DNA from: Thiomonas sp. FB-6
GTDB taxonomy: Bacteria; Pseudomonadota; Gammaproteobacteria; Burkholderiales; Burkholderiaceae_C
Length of the DNA: 64,000 bases
NCBI RefSeq assembly: GCF_000377645.1
Contig: NZ_KB898483.1
Coordinates: forward strand, 1-64,000
Direction of reading: 5' to 3'
Positions 17,434 through 26,944 of the stretch are shown here, one piece after another; position 1 is the first letter of the stretch; every line of letters starts with the position of its first letter. A program made the position numbers and the translations under genes. Under the pieces are notes generated by a model, which worked only from the letters and a program-made list of their open reading frames with translations, made no database searches and was not told where the DNA came from.

Positions 17434-18108
17434 ATGCTCCCTAGCCCCTGCCCCGCCTGGCTGGTCGCCGGCACCGACACCGAGATCGGCAAGACCCTGG
17501 CCGCCTGCGCACTGCTGCACCTGCTGCGCCAGCGCCATGCCCGCGTGGTCGGCGCCAAGCCGGTGTCGGCCGGCGCCGGTGCCGGCGGGGTCAACGAAGA
17601 CGTGGCCCGGCTGCGCGCCGCCAGCACCCTGGCCGTACCGCCCGAGCTGGACAACCCCTACGCGCTGGAACAACCGATCTCCCCGCACGCCGCGGCCATG
17701 CGCGCCGGCACGCACATCGACCTGCGGCGCATCGCCGAGGCGGTGCGCAGCCTGCGCGAGCAGGCCGACGCCGTGGTGGTGGAGGGCGTCGGCGGCCTGC
17801 TCGTGCCCCTGTCCATGCAGGAAGACGGCGGCGACCTCGCGCGCATGCTGCGCCTGCCGGTGATCCTGGTGGTGGGGCTGCGCCTGGGCTGCCTCAACCA
17901 CGCGCTGCTCACGCAGGAAGCCATCGCCGCGCGCGGCCTGCCGCTGGCCGGCTGGATCGCCAACCGCATCGACCCCTCGATGCTGGCGCCCGAGGACAAC
18001 GTCGACCTGCTGCGCGCACGCCTGCGCGCGCCCTGCCTGGGCGTGATCGAGCACATGCCGCGCCCCGACCCCGCCGCCGCCGCGCGCCAGCTGCTGTGGT
18101 CGCCGTGA
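17434..18108 (+). CDS. bioD: Dethiobiotin synthetase
   Basis: BioD carboxylates DAPA with ATP to close the ureido ring of dethiobiotin. The 224-residue protein has the P-loop GTDTEIGKT near residues 13-21, the KPVSAG lysine segment and the [11 protein letters not shown] acidic motif. GAGGT precedes the ATG. The stop codon overlaps the bioF start (TGATG), indicating translational coupling. Confidence 0.96.
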   Translation: MLPSPCPAWLVAGTDTEIGKTLAACALLHLLRQRHARVVGAKPVSAGAGAGGVNEDVARLRAASTLAVPPELDNPYALEQPISPHAAAMRAGTHIDLRRIAEAVRSLREQADAVVVEGVGGLLVPLSMQEDGGDLARMLRLPVILVVGLRLGCLNHALLTQEAIAARGLPLAGWIANRIDPSMLAPEDNVDLLRARLRAPCLGVIEHMPRPDPAAAARQLLWSP

Positions 18109-19280
18109 TGCCGGAAGACTCCCGCAGCGCCTGGGATTTCGGCGCCGAACTGCGCGCGCTGGACGCCGCGCAACTGCGCCGGACCCGCCGCGTGGTCGAG
18201 GCCTACGACGGCGCGCGCCTGCGCATCGACGGGCGCGACATGCTCGCCTTCTGCGGCAACGACTACCTGGGCCTGGCGCAGCACCCGGCGCTGGTGCAGG
18301 CCGCGCGGGAGGCCGCCGGGCGCTGGGGCGTGGGCGCCACCGCCTCGCCCCTGGTGTGCGGCCACAGCCGCGCGCACGAGGAATTGGAGCGCGAACTGGC
18401 GGCTTTCGTCGGCCTGCCCCGCGCGCTCTACTTTTACGCCGGCTTTCCCGCCAACGCCGGGCTGGTGCCGGCGCTGGCCGGGCGCGGCGACGCGGTGTTC
18501 TCCGACGCGCTGAACCACGCCTGCCTGATCGACGGCGCGCGCCTGTCGCGCGCCGAAGTGCAGGTCTACGCCCACCGCGACGTCGAGGACCTGGCGCGGC
18601 GCCTGCAGGCCTGCACCGCACGGCGCCGCCTGATCACCACCGACGCGGTGTTCAGCATGGACGGCAGCGTCGCCCCTTTGCGCGAGTTGCTCGAACTGGC
18701 CGAACGCTTCGATGCGCTGCTGCTGGTCGACGACGCGCACGGCTTCGGCGTGCTCGGCCCGGGCGGCGCCGGCAGCGCGGCCGCCTGCGGGCTGCGCAGT
18801 CCGCGCCTGCTGTACATGGCCACGCTGGGCAAGGCCGCCGGCGTGGCCGGCGCCTTCGTGGCCGGCTCCGACGAGGCCGTCGAATTCCTCATGCAGCGCA
18901 CGCGCAGCTACATCTTCGCCACCGCGGCGCCGGCGATGATCGCCGAAACCCTGCGCGCCAGCCTGCGCGTGATCGCCGACGAATCCTGGCGCCGCGAGCG
19001 CCTGCGCGAACTCGTGGGCATGGTGCGCGGGCACGCGCACTGGCCGGCCTCGTGGCGCCTGGGCGATTCCGGGACCCCCGTGCAGCCGCTGATCCTCGGC
19101 TCCAACCAGGCCGCGCTGGAAGCCATGCGCGAGCTCTGGGACCAGGGCCTGTGGGTTCCGGCGATCCGCCCGCCCACCGTGCCGGAAGGCAGCGCCCGCC
19201 TGCGCCTGAGCCTGTCGGCCGCGCACGAGCCCGAGGACCTGCGGCGCCTGCTGCGGGCCGTCGAGCGCATCGGCGGCTGA
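18108..19280 (+). CDS. bioF: 8-amino-7-oxononanoate synthase
   Basis: BioF condenses pimeloyl-ACP/CoA with alanine to KAPA, the step before BioA. The 390-residue PLP enzyme shows [12 protein letters not shown], the glycine-rich [35 protein letters not shown], the [11 protein letters not shown] motif and a lysine in [11 protein letters not shown]. The ATG at 18108 shares its A with the bioD stop codon. An upstream GTG at 18096 is possible but would overlap bioD. bioB is not present in this window. Confidence 0.95.
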   Translation: MPEDSRSAWDFGAELRALDAAQLRRTRRVVEAYDGARLRIDGRDMLAFCGNDYLGLAQHPALVQAAREAAGRWGVGATASPLVCGHSRAHEELERELAAFVGLPRALYFYAGFPANAGLVPALAGRGDAVFSDALNHACLIDGARLSRAEVQVYAHRDVEDLARRLQACTARRRLITTDAVFSMDGSVAPLRELLELAERFDALLLVDDAHGFGVLGPGGAGSAAACGLRSPRLLYMATLGKAAGVAGAFVAGSDEAVEFLMQRTRSYIFATAAPAMIAETLRASLRVIADESWRRERLRELVGMVRGHAHWPASWRLGDSGTPVQPLILGSNQAALEAMRELWDQGLWVPAIRPPTVPEGSARLRLSLSAAHEPEDLRRLLRAVERIGG

Positions 19281-19326
19281 AGCGCATCGGCGCCCGGGCA
19301 GGAGCGGCGCCCGAAGCGCGCGCCGC

Positions 19327-19896
19327 TCAGGGCTCCAGCACGCGCTCGATGCGCCGGTCGGGCACCAGCCACATCAGCGCCACCAGCACGTACAGGGACT
19401 GCGCCAGCGGCGGCAGGCGCAGCGACAGCGCGATGCCCGCCAGGTACAGCAGCGGCGATACCTTGCCCTTGAAGTCCCGCCCCACCGCGCGCTGCAGGAC
19501 CTGGCCGCCGGCGGCGATGATGGCCCGCTGCAGCACCCAGTAGGCCACCGCGGCCATCAGCAGCACCACCCCGTACAGCACGGAGGGCGCCGAGGCGAAT
19601 CGGTTCTCGCCCATCCAGCCGGTGGCGAAGGGCAGCAGCGACAGCCAGAACAGCAGGTGCAGGTTGGCCCACAGCACGGCGCCGCTGACCCGCCCGGCCA
19701 CGTGCAGCAGGTGATGGTGGTTGTTCCAGTAGATGCCCACGTAGACGAAGCTGAGCACGTAGCTCAGCAGCACCGGCAGCACCGGGCGCAGTTCGGCCCA
19801 GTCGGCGCCGTGCGGCACTTTCAGCTCCAGCACCATGATGGTGATGATGATCGCGATCACCCCGTCGCTGAAGGCTTCCAGACGATTCTTGCCCAT
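19327..19896 (-). CDS. TMEM175-family potassium channel-like membrane protein
   Basis: A 189-residue membrane protein (DUF1211/TMEM175). The family signature RLEAFSDGVIAIIITIMVLEL is at the N-terminus, containing the FSDG motif of the first pore-lining helix. About five to six hydrophobic helices follow, with WNNHHHLLH and NLHLLFWLSLLPF characteristic of the family. Bacterial homologues form tetrameric potassium-selective channels; transport by this protein is inferred. It converges on bioF and lies 51 bases downstream of the ABC ATPase gene on the same strand. Confidence 0.85.
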   Translation of the reverse strand: MGKNRLEAFSDGVIAIIITIMVLELKVPHGADWAELRPVLPVLLSYVLSFVYVGIYWNNHHHLLHVAGRVSGAVLWANLHLLFWLSLLPFATGWMGENRFASAPSVLYGVVLLMAAVAYWVLQRAIIAAGGQVLQRAVGRDFKGKVSPLLYLAGIALSLRLPPLAQSLYVLVALMWLVPDRRIERVLEP

Positions 19897-19947
19897 GGCG
19901 CGATCTCCGCCGTCCCCGTTGCGCCCAGGCCCCGCCCCCGCGCGGGC

Positions 19948-21051
19948 TCAGGCCTCGTCCCCGCTGCGCGGCCAGGCCAGCACGTCGCGCTCGGCCAGAC
20001 GCAGGCCCACCGTCGCGCCCGGGCCCAGCGCGCGCCGCTCGACCTCGCTCCAGCTCGCACCCAGCCACAGCAGCGCGTGGCCGCTGCGCACGCCCAGCAG
20101 CGCGTGCCCGGCCTGCGCGACGAGCTGCTCCACGCGCCCGGGCAGCAGTTGCACGCGCGCGCCCGGCTCCGCGCCGCGCTGCGCTCCATCCAAGCCGCCG
20201 TCCAAGCCCCGATGCGCGCCGGCATCCCCTGCGCCATCGGCCAGGCGCAGGCTTTCCGCGCCCACCGCCCAATCCACCACCGTGCCGGGCGCCGTCCCCG
20301 CGGGCAGCGCGGCGCGCAGCGCCCGCCCGCCCTGCTCCCAGTCGAGCAGCGCGATACCCTCGGCGTCGGGGGCCGCCTGCACCCGCGCCTGGAATCGGTT
20401 GCGCAGGCCCAGCAGCGCGGCCGCGCGCAGGCTGGCAGGGCGTGCGAACACTTCGCGCGGCCGCCCCTGCTGCAGCACCCGGCGCGCGCCCAGCAGCACC
20501 ACCCAGTCGGCCATCGCCGCCACGTGCGCATCGTGCGTGGCCGCCAGCGCCGGCATGTCCAGCGCGTGCATGCGCGCCACCAGCTCGGCCAGCACCTCCT
20601 CGCGCGTGGCCGCGTCCAGCGCCGAGGTGGGTTCGTCCAGCAGCAGCAAGCGCGGCCGGCGCGCCAGCGCCCGCGCCAGCGCCACGCGCTGCTGCTGCCC
20701 GCCGGAAAGCTCTCCCGGCCTGCGCTGGGCCCATTCCGCCAGGCCCACCGCGTCCAGCAGCTCCAGAGCCTGCGCGCGGTGCCCGGCCAGCGAGCCGCCC
20801 AGCGCGTAGGCCACGTTCTCCCAGGCCCGCAGGTGCGGGAACAGCGCATAGCCCTGCGGCAGGTAGCCCACCGGGCGGCGTTGCGGGGGCAGCGAACCGA
20901 AGGGCTCGCCGCGGCTGGGCACCAGCCCGGCCAGCGCCTTCAGCGTGGTGCTCTTGCCCTCGCCGCTGGCCCCGAGCAGCGCGGTGAAGCCCTGCACGTC
21001 GAAATCCAGGCGCAGCGCCAGTGGCTGGCGGATCTCCAGGCTCACCTTCAT
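19948..21051 (-). CDS. ModC-like ABC transporter ATP-binding protein
   Basis: A 367-residue importer ATPase, probably for molybdate, tungstate or a similar oxyanion. It has Walker A GASGEGKST, Q-loop GYLPQGYALFPHL, signature LSGGQQQR, Walker B LLLLDEPTSALD and the H-loop ATHD. The C-terminal 120 residues form a TOBE-like region interrupted by a low-complexity segment (GLDGGLDGAQRG). The start ATG overlaps the permease stop by four bases (ATGA). Substrate assignment rests on the ModB-like partner and the ModC-like architecture and is not certain; sulfate and thiosulfate relatives are possible. Confidence 0.83.
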   Translation of the reverse strand: MKVSLEIRQPLALRLDFDVQGFTALLGASGEGKSTTLKALAGLVPSRGEPFGSLPPQRRPVGYLPQGYALFPHLRAWENVAYALGGSLAGHRAQALELLDAVGLAEWAQRRPGELSGGQQQRVALARALARRPRLLLLDEPTSALDAATREEVLAELVARMHALDMPALAATHDAHVAAMADWVVLLGARRVLQQGRPREVFARPASLRAAALLGLRNRFQARVQAAPDAEGIALLDWEQGGRALRAALPAGTAPGTVVDWAVGAESLRLADGAGDAGAHRGLDGGLDGAQRGAEPGARVQLLPGRVEQLVAQAGHALLGVRSGHALLWLGASWSEVERRALGPGATVGLRLAERDVLAWPRSGDEA

Positions 21052-21815
21052 GCGCGCACCCCCGCGCGGCGCGACCACAGGCCGCCGAGCAGCGGCAGCG
21101 GCAGGCCCACGGCGAAGAACAGCCACAGCAGCGGATACACCGCCGACATTCCCGTGTCCTGCAGATTGACCCACAGGCGCACCGGGATGCCCTGCGGGTA
21201 ATAGGCCATGATCAGCACCACGCCGAACTCGCCCAACGCGCGCACCCAGGCCAGCGCCAGCGCCGCGCCCAGGCCCAGCCCGGCCAGCGGCAGGGTGATG
21301 CGCACGAAGGTGCGGCTGGCCGACTGCCCCAGGCTCAGCGACATCTGTTCCAGCTCGCGCGGCACCCCCTCGAAGGCCGCGCGCGCGGCGACGATGAAGT
21401 ACGGCGCGCTGGCGTAGACCTGCGCCAGCACGAAGGCCGCCGGCGTGTTGGTCAGCGACAGTCCGGCGCGGGCCAGCGGCCCGCCGAGCCAGCCGTAGGG
21501 CCCGAAGCTGATGCTCAGCAGCAGGCCCATGGCCAGCGGAGGGGTCAGCAAGGGCAGCAGCACCAGGATCTCGCACGCCCACTTGCCGCGGAACTCGCGC
21601 CGTGCCAGCAGCCAGGCCGCCGGGGTGCCCAGCAGCGCCACCACCACCATCGCCAGCGCCGTGTACACGAGCGAGGTGGCGACCGCCGCGCCGTCGCCCG
21701 GCTGCAGGTGCAGCCCCGGCCAGGGCGTGCTCAGCACCAGCCCCGCGAAGGGCAGCGCCAGCGTGGCCAGCGCCGCCAGGCCCAGCGCGGCCACGAACAG
21801 CGCGCGCCGTGGCAT
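21048..21815 (-). CDS. ModB-like ABC transporter permease
   Basis: A 255-residue inner-membrane permease with about six hydrophobic helices. The EAA loop carries the ModB-type consensus GVPRELEQMSLSLGQSASRTFVRITLP, and WVRALGEFGVVLIMAY follows, as in molybdate/tungstate permeases. The ATG at 21815 is chosen because upstream in-frame sequence is proline-rich and unlike the family. The stop codon overlaps the ATPase start. No periplasmic binding protein gene is adjacent on either side. Confidence 0.83.
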   Translation of the reverse strand: MPRRALFVAALGLAALATLALPFAGLVLSTPWPGLHLQPGDGAAVATSLVYTALAMVVVALLGTPAAWLLARREFRGKWACEILVLLPLLTPPLAMGLLLSISFGPYGWLGGPLARAGLSLTNTPAAFVLAQVYASAPYFIVAARAAFEGVPRELEQMSLSLGQSASRTFVRITLPLAGLGLGAALALAWVRALGEFGVVLIMAYYPQGIPVRLWVNLQDTGMSAVYPLLWLFFAVGLPLPLLGGLWSRRAGVRA

Positions 21816-21969
21816 CGCTGCGGAATACGGAGACGGGTGGAGCGGACTCACGTCGGGGCGGGCGCAGGGCGGCGGACGGCGGGCGGACGGGCAAGGGGAA
21901 GGCCCGGCCATCATAAGCAAGCGCGACGCGCGGGCAGCGGCACGCGAAGCGGCGCCCCCTTGCCGACGC

Positions 21970-23637
21970 TCAATCTCCGGCGCTCAGGTCGGTGCCTCGG
22001 GTCTCCGGCAGCAGCAGTGCACCGATCAGGAAACTCCCGGCGGCCACGATCACCGGGTACCACAGCCCGTGGTAGATGCCGCCGTCGTGCGCCACCAGCG
22101 CGAAGGCCACGGTCGGCACCAGGCCGCCGAACCAGCCGTTGCCCAGGTTGTAGGGCAGGCCCATCGAGGTGTAGCGGATGCGCGTGGGGAACAGCTCAAC
22201 CAGGCTGGCCGCGATGGGCCCGTACACCAGCGCCACGTCGGCCACCAGCAGGGTCAGGATCAGCACCACCAGCGGCCGGTTCACCTCCCTCGGATCCGCC
22301 TGGCGCGGGTAGCCGGCCGCGCTCACCGCGTCGCGCAAGGCCTGCTGCAGCTGCTGCTGGCGCCGCGCCAGTTCGGCATCCGACAGGCCGCGTGCGTTGA
22401 AGGCCGCCACGCTGCGCCCGCCCACCTCGATGCGCGCCGGGCCGCGCGCGTCGCGGCGCCGGTAGTCCACCGCCACGTCGCTCAGCGCCTGCTTGGCGAT
22501 GTCGCAGGAATGCGTGAACGGCCGGCCGCCGTCCGAGCGCAGCGGGAAGCTGCAGTCGGCCGGATCGGCCAGCAGCACCACCGGGTGGAGCGCCATGGCG
22601 CGCGCCAGCGCCGGGTTGGCCGCCGCCGTCAGCGCATGGAACATGGGGAAATAGCCCAGCGCCGCCAGCAGGCAGCCCGCCAGCATCACCGGGCGCCGGC
22701 CGACGCGGTCCGACAGGCGCCCGAACACCCAGAACAGCGGAATCGCCAGCACCAGCGAAATACCGATGAGCACTCCGGCCAGACCTCCGTCCACCTTCAG
22801 CGTGTGGGTCAGGAACACCAGCACGTAGAACTGGCCCGTGTACCAGATGACCCCCTGCCCGGCCGTCATGCCGAACAGCGCCACCAGCACCCGCCGCAGG
22901 TTCGGCCCGCGCCCCAGCGCCTCCGACAACGGCGCCTTGGAGGTGCGCCCGGCGCGCCGGATGCGCACGAAGGCGGGGGATTCGTTCAGACGCAGGCGCA
23001 TCCACACCGACACAGCCAGCAGCGCGCTGGAAGCCAGGAAGGGAAGGCGCCAGCCCCAGGCGGCGAAGGCCTCGTTGCCCAGCAGCCGGCGCAGCCCCAC
23101 GTTGACCAGCAGGGAGAACAGCAGGCCCAGCGTGGCGGTGGTCTGCAGCCACGAGGTGTAGGCTCCGCGCGCCATGCGCGGCGCGTATTCGCCCACGTAG
23201 GTGGCCGCGCCGCCGTACTCCCCGCCCAGCGCCAGGCCCTGCAGCAGGCGCAGGGCCACCAGGATCATCGGCGCGGCCACGCCGATGGCCGCGTAGCCCG
23301 GCAGCAGGCCCGCGATGAAGGTGGACAGCCCCATCAGCAGGATGGTCACGAGAAAGGTGTACTTGCGCCCGATCAGGTCGCCCAGCCGTCCGAACAGCAG
23401 CGCGCCGAAGGGGCGCACCAGGAAGCCCGAGGCGAAGGCCAGCAGCGCGAAGATGAAGGCCGAACCCCGGTCCAGCCCGGCGAAGAACTCGTCGCCGATG
23501 ATCCCCGCCAGGGATCCGTAGAGGTAGAAGTCGTACCACTCGAACACCGTGCCCAGCGCCGAGGCCACGAGCACGCGGCGCTGCTCCGGGCTCAGCGCAG
23601 CCGGCGCGGCGGGCGACGGGGACGGCGGCGGGTTCAA
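21970..23637 (-). CDS. MFS transporter, metabolite:H+ symporter (MHS) type
   Basis: A 555-residue carrier of the MHS branch (ProP/KgtP/ShiA relatives). It has FEWYDFYLYG at the start of helix 1, RPFGALLFGRLGDLIGRK in the 2-3 loop, LQGLALGGEYGG in helix 4 and FGRLSDRVGRRP in the 8-9 loop. A soluble insert of about 100 residues with two cysteines (DPADCSFPLRS and HSCDIAK) separates two late helices, making the protein longer than usual. The start is uncertain: TTG 23637 overlaps the DUF1840 stop (TTGA), while GTG 23646 would add three residues. The substrate is unknown, possibly an organic acid. Confidence 0.85.
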   Translation of the reverse strand: MNPPPSPSPAAPAALSPEQRRVLVASALGTVFEWYDFYLYGSLAGIIGDEFFAGLDRGSAFIFALLAFASGFLVRPFGALLFGRLGDLIGRKYTFLVTILLMGLSTFIAGLLPGYAAIGVAAPMILVALRLLQGLALGGEYGGAATYVGEYAPRMARGAYTSWLQTTATLGLLFSLLVNVGLRRLLGNEAFAAWGWRLPFLASSALLAVSVWMRLRLNESPAFVRIRRAGRTSKAPLSEALGRGPNLRRVLVALFGMTAGQGVIWYTGQFYVLVFLTHTLKVDGGLAGVLIGISLVLAIPLFWVFGRLSDRVGRRPVMLAGCLLAALGYFPMFHALTAAANPALARAMALHPVVLLADPADCSFPLRSDGGRPFTHSCDIAKQALSDVAVDYRRRDARGPARIEVGGRSVAAFNARGLSDAELARRQQQLQQALRDAVSAAGYPRQADPREVNRPLVVLILTLLVADVALVYGPIAASLVELFPTRIRYTSMGLPYNLGNGWFGGLVPTVAFALVAHDGGIYHGLWYPVIVAAGSFLIGALLLPETRGTDLSAGD

Positions 23638-23951
23638 ACGCCCCACACCACGGGAGTGTCGGCTTCCAGGCTGCGCTTGAGCAACTGCACGAAGGGCCAG
23701 GCGCGCTGGCGCAGCGAGATCGCCTGCCCCGAGGCCGGCGCGCCGCCCTGCGCCGCGGCCTGCGCGCCGCCGCGCCCGCCCTCGTCCTCCTCCACCGCCG
23801 CCTCCAGCGCGGCGATGGCGCGCGCCATGTCGGCCGGCTCGATGATGCCCTTCGGGCCCGGCTGCTTGCCGATGATGCCGAGGATGCGCTCGGCGGGGCC
23901 CTGGTTCATGAACAGGTCGGAGTCGGCTCGGGATCGGAACTTGTACATCAT
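23634..23951 (-). CDS. DUF1840 family protein
   Basis: A 105-residue protein of a family found mostly in Betaproteobacteria. It begins MMYKFRSRADSDLFM, contains the GKQPGPKGIIEPADM motif and ends with LRQRAWPFVQLLKR and VVWGV, all typical of DUF1840. There is no signal peptide or membrane segment, and function is unknown. Its stop overlaps the presumed MFS start, so the two genes look translationally coupled. Confidence 0.85.
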   Translation of the reverse strand: MMYKFRSRADSDLFMNQGPAERILGIIGKQPGPKGIIEPADMARAIAALEAAVEEDEGGRGGAQAAAQGGAPASGQAISLRQRAWPFVQLLKRSLEADTPVVWGV

Positions 23952-24182
23952 GGCGGGAAGCGGCGCGGCCGCGGTAGCTGGGAAGGCATGTGCGCAGCAT
24001 AAGGGCCTTGCGCCGCGGCAACCAGCGGCGAGAACCCGGCGCGCCGCGCGCGCCCGGAACCCACGCACCCGTGTCGGGATCCAGGGCACTCGGGGAGCCC
24101 GCTGCCGGCGCGGCCGATCCGCCCTAAGGTGCGCCGAAGGCCCGCCCGCCGCCCCTCCCCCACTGCTGCCCCTGCCCCGCCG

Positions 24183-25739
24183 ATGATCGACCCCGACGTG
24201 GTGCTGCTATCCCGCTGGCAGTTCGCCGCCACCGCCCTGTACCACTTCCTGTTCGTGCCCCTCACGCTGGGGCTGGGCTTCCTGCTCGCCGCCATGGAGA
24301 CGGCCTACGTGCTCGGCGGGCGCGAGCTGCACCGGCGCATGGTGGAGTTCTGGAGCAAGCTGTTCCTGGTGAACTTCGCGCTGGGCGTGGCCACCGGGCT
24401 CACGCTGGAGTTCGAGTTCGGCACCAACTGGTCCTTCTACTCCAGCTTCGTCGGCGACATCTTCGGCGCCCCGCTGGCCATCGAGGCGCTGATGGCCTTT
24501 TTCCTGGAATCCACCTTCATCGGCCTGATGGTCTTCGGCTGGAAGCGCCTGAGCCGCATGCAGCATCTGGTGGTCACCTACCTGGTGGCGCTGGGCGCCA
24601 ACCTGTCGGCGCTGTGGATCCTGGTGGCCAACGCCTTCATGCAGGATCCGCAGGGCGCCCACTTCAACCCGCTGACCATGCGCATGGAACTGGCCAGCCT
24701 TCCAGCGCTGCTGTTCAGCGAGGAGGCACAGGCCAAGTTCGTGCACACCAGCCTGGCCGGCTACGTCACCGCCGCGGTGTACGTCATGGGCATCAGCGCC
24801 TGGTACATGCTGCGCGGGCGCCACCTGGACCTGGCACGCCGCTCCTTCCGCGTGGCCACGCTGTTCGGGCTGCTGTCCTGCGCCGGGCTCATCACGCTGG
24901 GCGACGCGCTGGGCTACGTCGGCGGCCACGCGCAGCCCGCCAAGCTGGCCGCCATGGAAGCCGCGTGGACCACCGAGCCCGCGCCCGCCGCCTTCAACGT
25001 CGCCGCCTGGCCCGACCAGGCGCGCCAGGACAACCGCTTCGCGCTGCGCATTCCCTACGTGCTCACCCCGCTGGTCACCCACAGCCTGGACCAGCCGGTG
25101 GCCGGCGCGCGCGACCTCGCCGCCGCCAATGAACAGCGCGTGCGCGGCGGCCTGCTGGCCCTGAGCGCGCTGCGCGAGCTGGCCGCCGACCCGCGCGACG
25201 CGCGCGCGCTGGACGCCTTCGAGCAGCACCAGCGCGACCTGGGCTTCGGCCTGCTGGCCCAGCGCTACGCCCCCGGCGGCGACCCCGCGCGCCTGGGCGA
25301 GGCCGACGTGCGCCGCGCCGCGCTCGACAGCGTGCCCAACGTGTTCGCGGTGTTCTGGAGCTTTCGCCTGATGGTGGCCATCGCGCTGGCGCTGTTCGCC
25401 TACTTCATGCTGGCGCTGGTGTTCACGCTGCGCGACCAGGTGCAGCGGCGCCGCTGGTTCCTGCGCATCGCGCCCTGCATGATCCCGCTGCCCTTCCTGG
25501 CCAGCGAGTTCGGCTGGCTCACCGCCGAGCTCGGGCGCCAGCCCTGGACCGTGTACGAACTGCTGCCCACGTGGATGAGCGCCTCCGGCCACCGCGTGGG
25601 CGAGCTGGCCTTCTCGCTGGCCGTGTTCGCCGCGCTGTACACCGGCTTCCTGGCGGTCGACGTGATGCTGCAGCTGCGCCTCGTGCGCAACGGGCCGCAC
25701 GAAGGCGACGCAGCCACGCCGCTGCAGGGTGCTCACTGA
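24183..25739 (+). CDS. cydA: Cytochrome bd ubiquinol oxidase subunit I
   Basis: CydA oxidises ubiquinol and carries hemes b558, b595 and d in the high-affinity oxidase. The 518-residue membrane protein has the heme ligand His in ALYHFLFVPLTLG, the ligand His in KFVHTSLAGY, the Met in APCMIPLPFLASEFGW and the GWLTAELGRQPW motif. The periplasmic Q-loop (DNRFALRIPYVL through RYAPGG) is of the long, E. coli bd-I type. Start ATG 24183 fits the family start. It is the first gene of cydA-cydB-cydX. Confidence 0.96.
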   Translation: MIDPDVVLLSRWQFAATALYHFLFVPLTLGLGFLLAAMETAYVLGGRELHRRMVEFWSKLFLVNFALGVATGLTLEFEFGTNWSFYSSFVGDIFGAPLAIEALMAFFLESTFIGLMVFGWKRLSRMQHLVVTYLVALGANLSALWILVANAFMQDPQGAHFNPLTMRMELASLPALLFSEEAQAKFVHTSLAGYVTAAVYVMGISAWYMLRGRHLDLARRSFRVATLFGLLSCAGLITLGDALGYVGGHAQPAKLAAMEAAWTTEPAPAAFNVAAWPDQARQDNRFALRIPYVLTPLVTHSLDQPVAGARDLAAANEQRVRGGLLALSALRELAADPRDARALDAFEQHQRDLGFGLLAQRYAPGGDPARLGEADVRRAALDSVPNVFAVFWSFRLMVAIALALFAYFMLALVFTLRDQVQRRRWFLRIAPCMIPLPFLASEFGWLTAELGRQPWTVYELLPTWMSASGHRVGELAFSLAVFAALYTGFLAVDVMLQLRLVRNGPHEGDAATPLQGAH

Positions 25740-25794
25740 GCCCGCCCCTAGCCCGCCATCGAGCCCGCCACCGAACCCTCCACGAAGCCGCCCC

Positions 25795-26928
25795 ATGGAT
25801 CTCTACGCCACCCTCGAAGTCGCCTGGTGGGGCGTGCTCGGCATCGTGCTGGCCGGCACCGCCGTGCTCATGGGCGGCGACATGGGCGTGGGCGCGCTGC
25901 TGCGCCTGGTGGCACGCGACGACGCGCAGCGCCGCGCCTGCCTCAACGCCATCGGCCCGCACTGGGAAGGCAACCAGACCTGGTTCGTCGCGGCCGGGGG
26001 CGCCAGCTTCGCCGCCTTCCCGCTGCTGTACGCCACCGCCTTCTCCGCGCTGTACCTGTTGATGATGCTGCTGCTGTGGTCCATGCTGCTGCGCCCCGTG
26101 GGCTTCGAATACCGCAGCAAGCTGCCCCAGCGCGCCTGGCGCGAGACCTGGGACTGGGCGCTGGTGCTCGGCGGCGCCGTGCCCATGCTGGTGTTCGGCG
26201 CCGCCTTCGGGCAGCTGCTGCTGGGCGTGGCCTTCGACCTGGACTGGAACCTGCGCTCCAGCTACGGCCCCAACGCCTCCGGCCTGCTGCGCCCCTTCGC
26301 GCTGCTGTGCGGCGCGCTGGCGCTGGCGCTGGCCGCGCTGCAGGGCGCCGCGCTGCTGATGCAGCGCTGCGAGCGGGAGGTGGCCGAGCGTGCCCGCGCC
26401 TGCGCGATGGCCGCCGCGGGCGCGGCGCTGCTGCTGTTCGGCGCCGCCAGCGTCTGGGCCGGGCGCATCGAGGGCTGGGAACTGCTGCGCCACCCCGGCC
26501 CCGGCACCGTGCAGACCCCGTTGCAACAGGCCGTGGCCGTGTACCCCGGAGCCTGGCGCCTTGCCTTCGCGCGTCATCCCGCGCTGTGGCTGCTGCCGGC
26601 GCTGGCCGCGCTGTCCCTGCTCGGCGCGCTGGTCGCTCTGCGCGCGCGCCGCGCCGCCGCCGCATGGCGCCTGGGCGTGCTGGCCTGGGTGGGCGTACTG
26701 GGCACCGCCGGAGCCAGCCTGTTTCCCTTCCTGCTGCCCTCGCGCACGGTGCCGGCGCACAGCCTGACGGTATGGAACGCCGCCTCCAGCCGCGACACCC
26801 TGCTGTGGATGAGCGGTTTCGCGGCCGTGCTGCTGCCCACGGTGGCCCTGTACACCCGCTGGTGCTTCCGGGTCATGCGGGGCAAGGTACGCCAGGAAGA
26901 GATCCAGTCCAGCGACCACGCCTACTGA
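25795..26928 (+). CDS. cydB: Cytochrome bd ubiquinol oxidase subunit II
   Basis: CydB is the structural partner of CydA in the quinol oxidase. The 377-residue protein has about eight transmembrane helices, the N-terminal ATLEVAWWGVLGIVLAGTAVL helix with GGDMGVGALLR, GPHWEGNQTWFVAAGG and FRVMRGKVRQEEI at the C-terminus, all standard CydB features. The start ATG 25795 (MDLYATLE) is chosen over upstream proline-rich codons overlapping cydA. It lies 55 bases behind cydA. Confidence 0.96.
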   Translation: MDLYATLEVAWWGVLGIVLAGTAVLMGGDMGVGALLRLVARDDAQRRACLNAIGPHWEGNQTWFVAAGGASFAAFPLLYATAFSALYLLMMLLLWSMLLRPVGFEYRSKLPQRAWRETWDWALVLGGAVPMLVFGAAFGQLLLGVAFDLDWNLRSSYGPNASGLLRPFALLCGALALALAALQGAALLMQRCEREVAERARACAMAAAGAALLLFGAASVWAGRIEGWELLRHPGPGTVQTPLQQAVAVYPGAWRLAFARHPALWLLPALAALSLLGALVALRARRAAAAWRLGVLAWVGVLGTAGASLFPFLLPSRTVPAHSLTVWNAASSRDTLLWMSGFAAVLLPTVALYTRWCFRVMRGKVRQEEIQSSDHAY

Positions 26929-26944
26929 ACGCCGCGGGCCCGCC

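Noticed and set aside
16123-19226. Long minus-strand frames opposite bioA, bioD and bioF
   Set aside because: Shadows of three genes with clear family motifs on the plus strand.
24183-25739. CydA as a cyanide-insensitive oxidase subunit (CioA)
   Set aside because: The long Q-loop and the total length of 518 residues fit the E. coli bd-I type rather than the short-loop CIO type.
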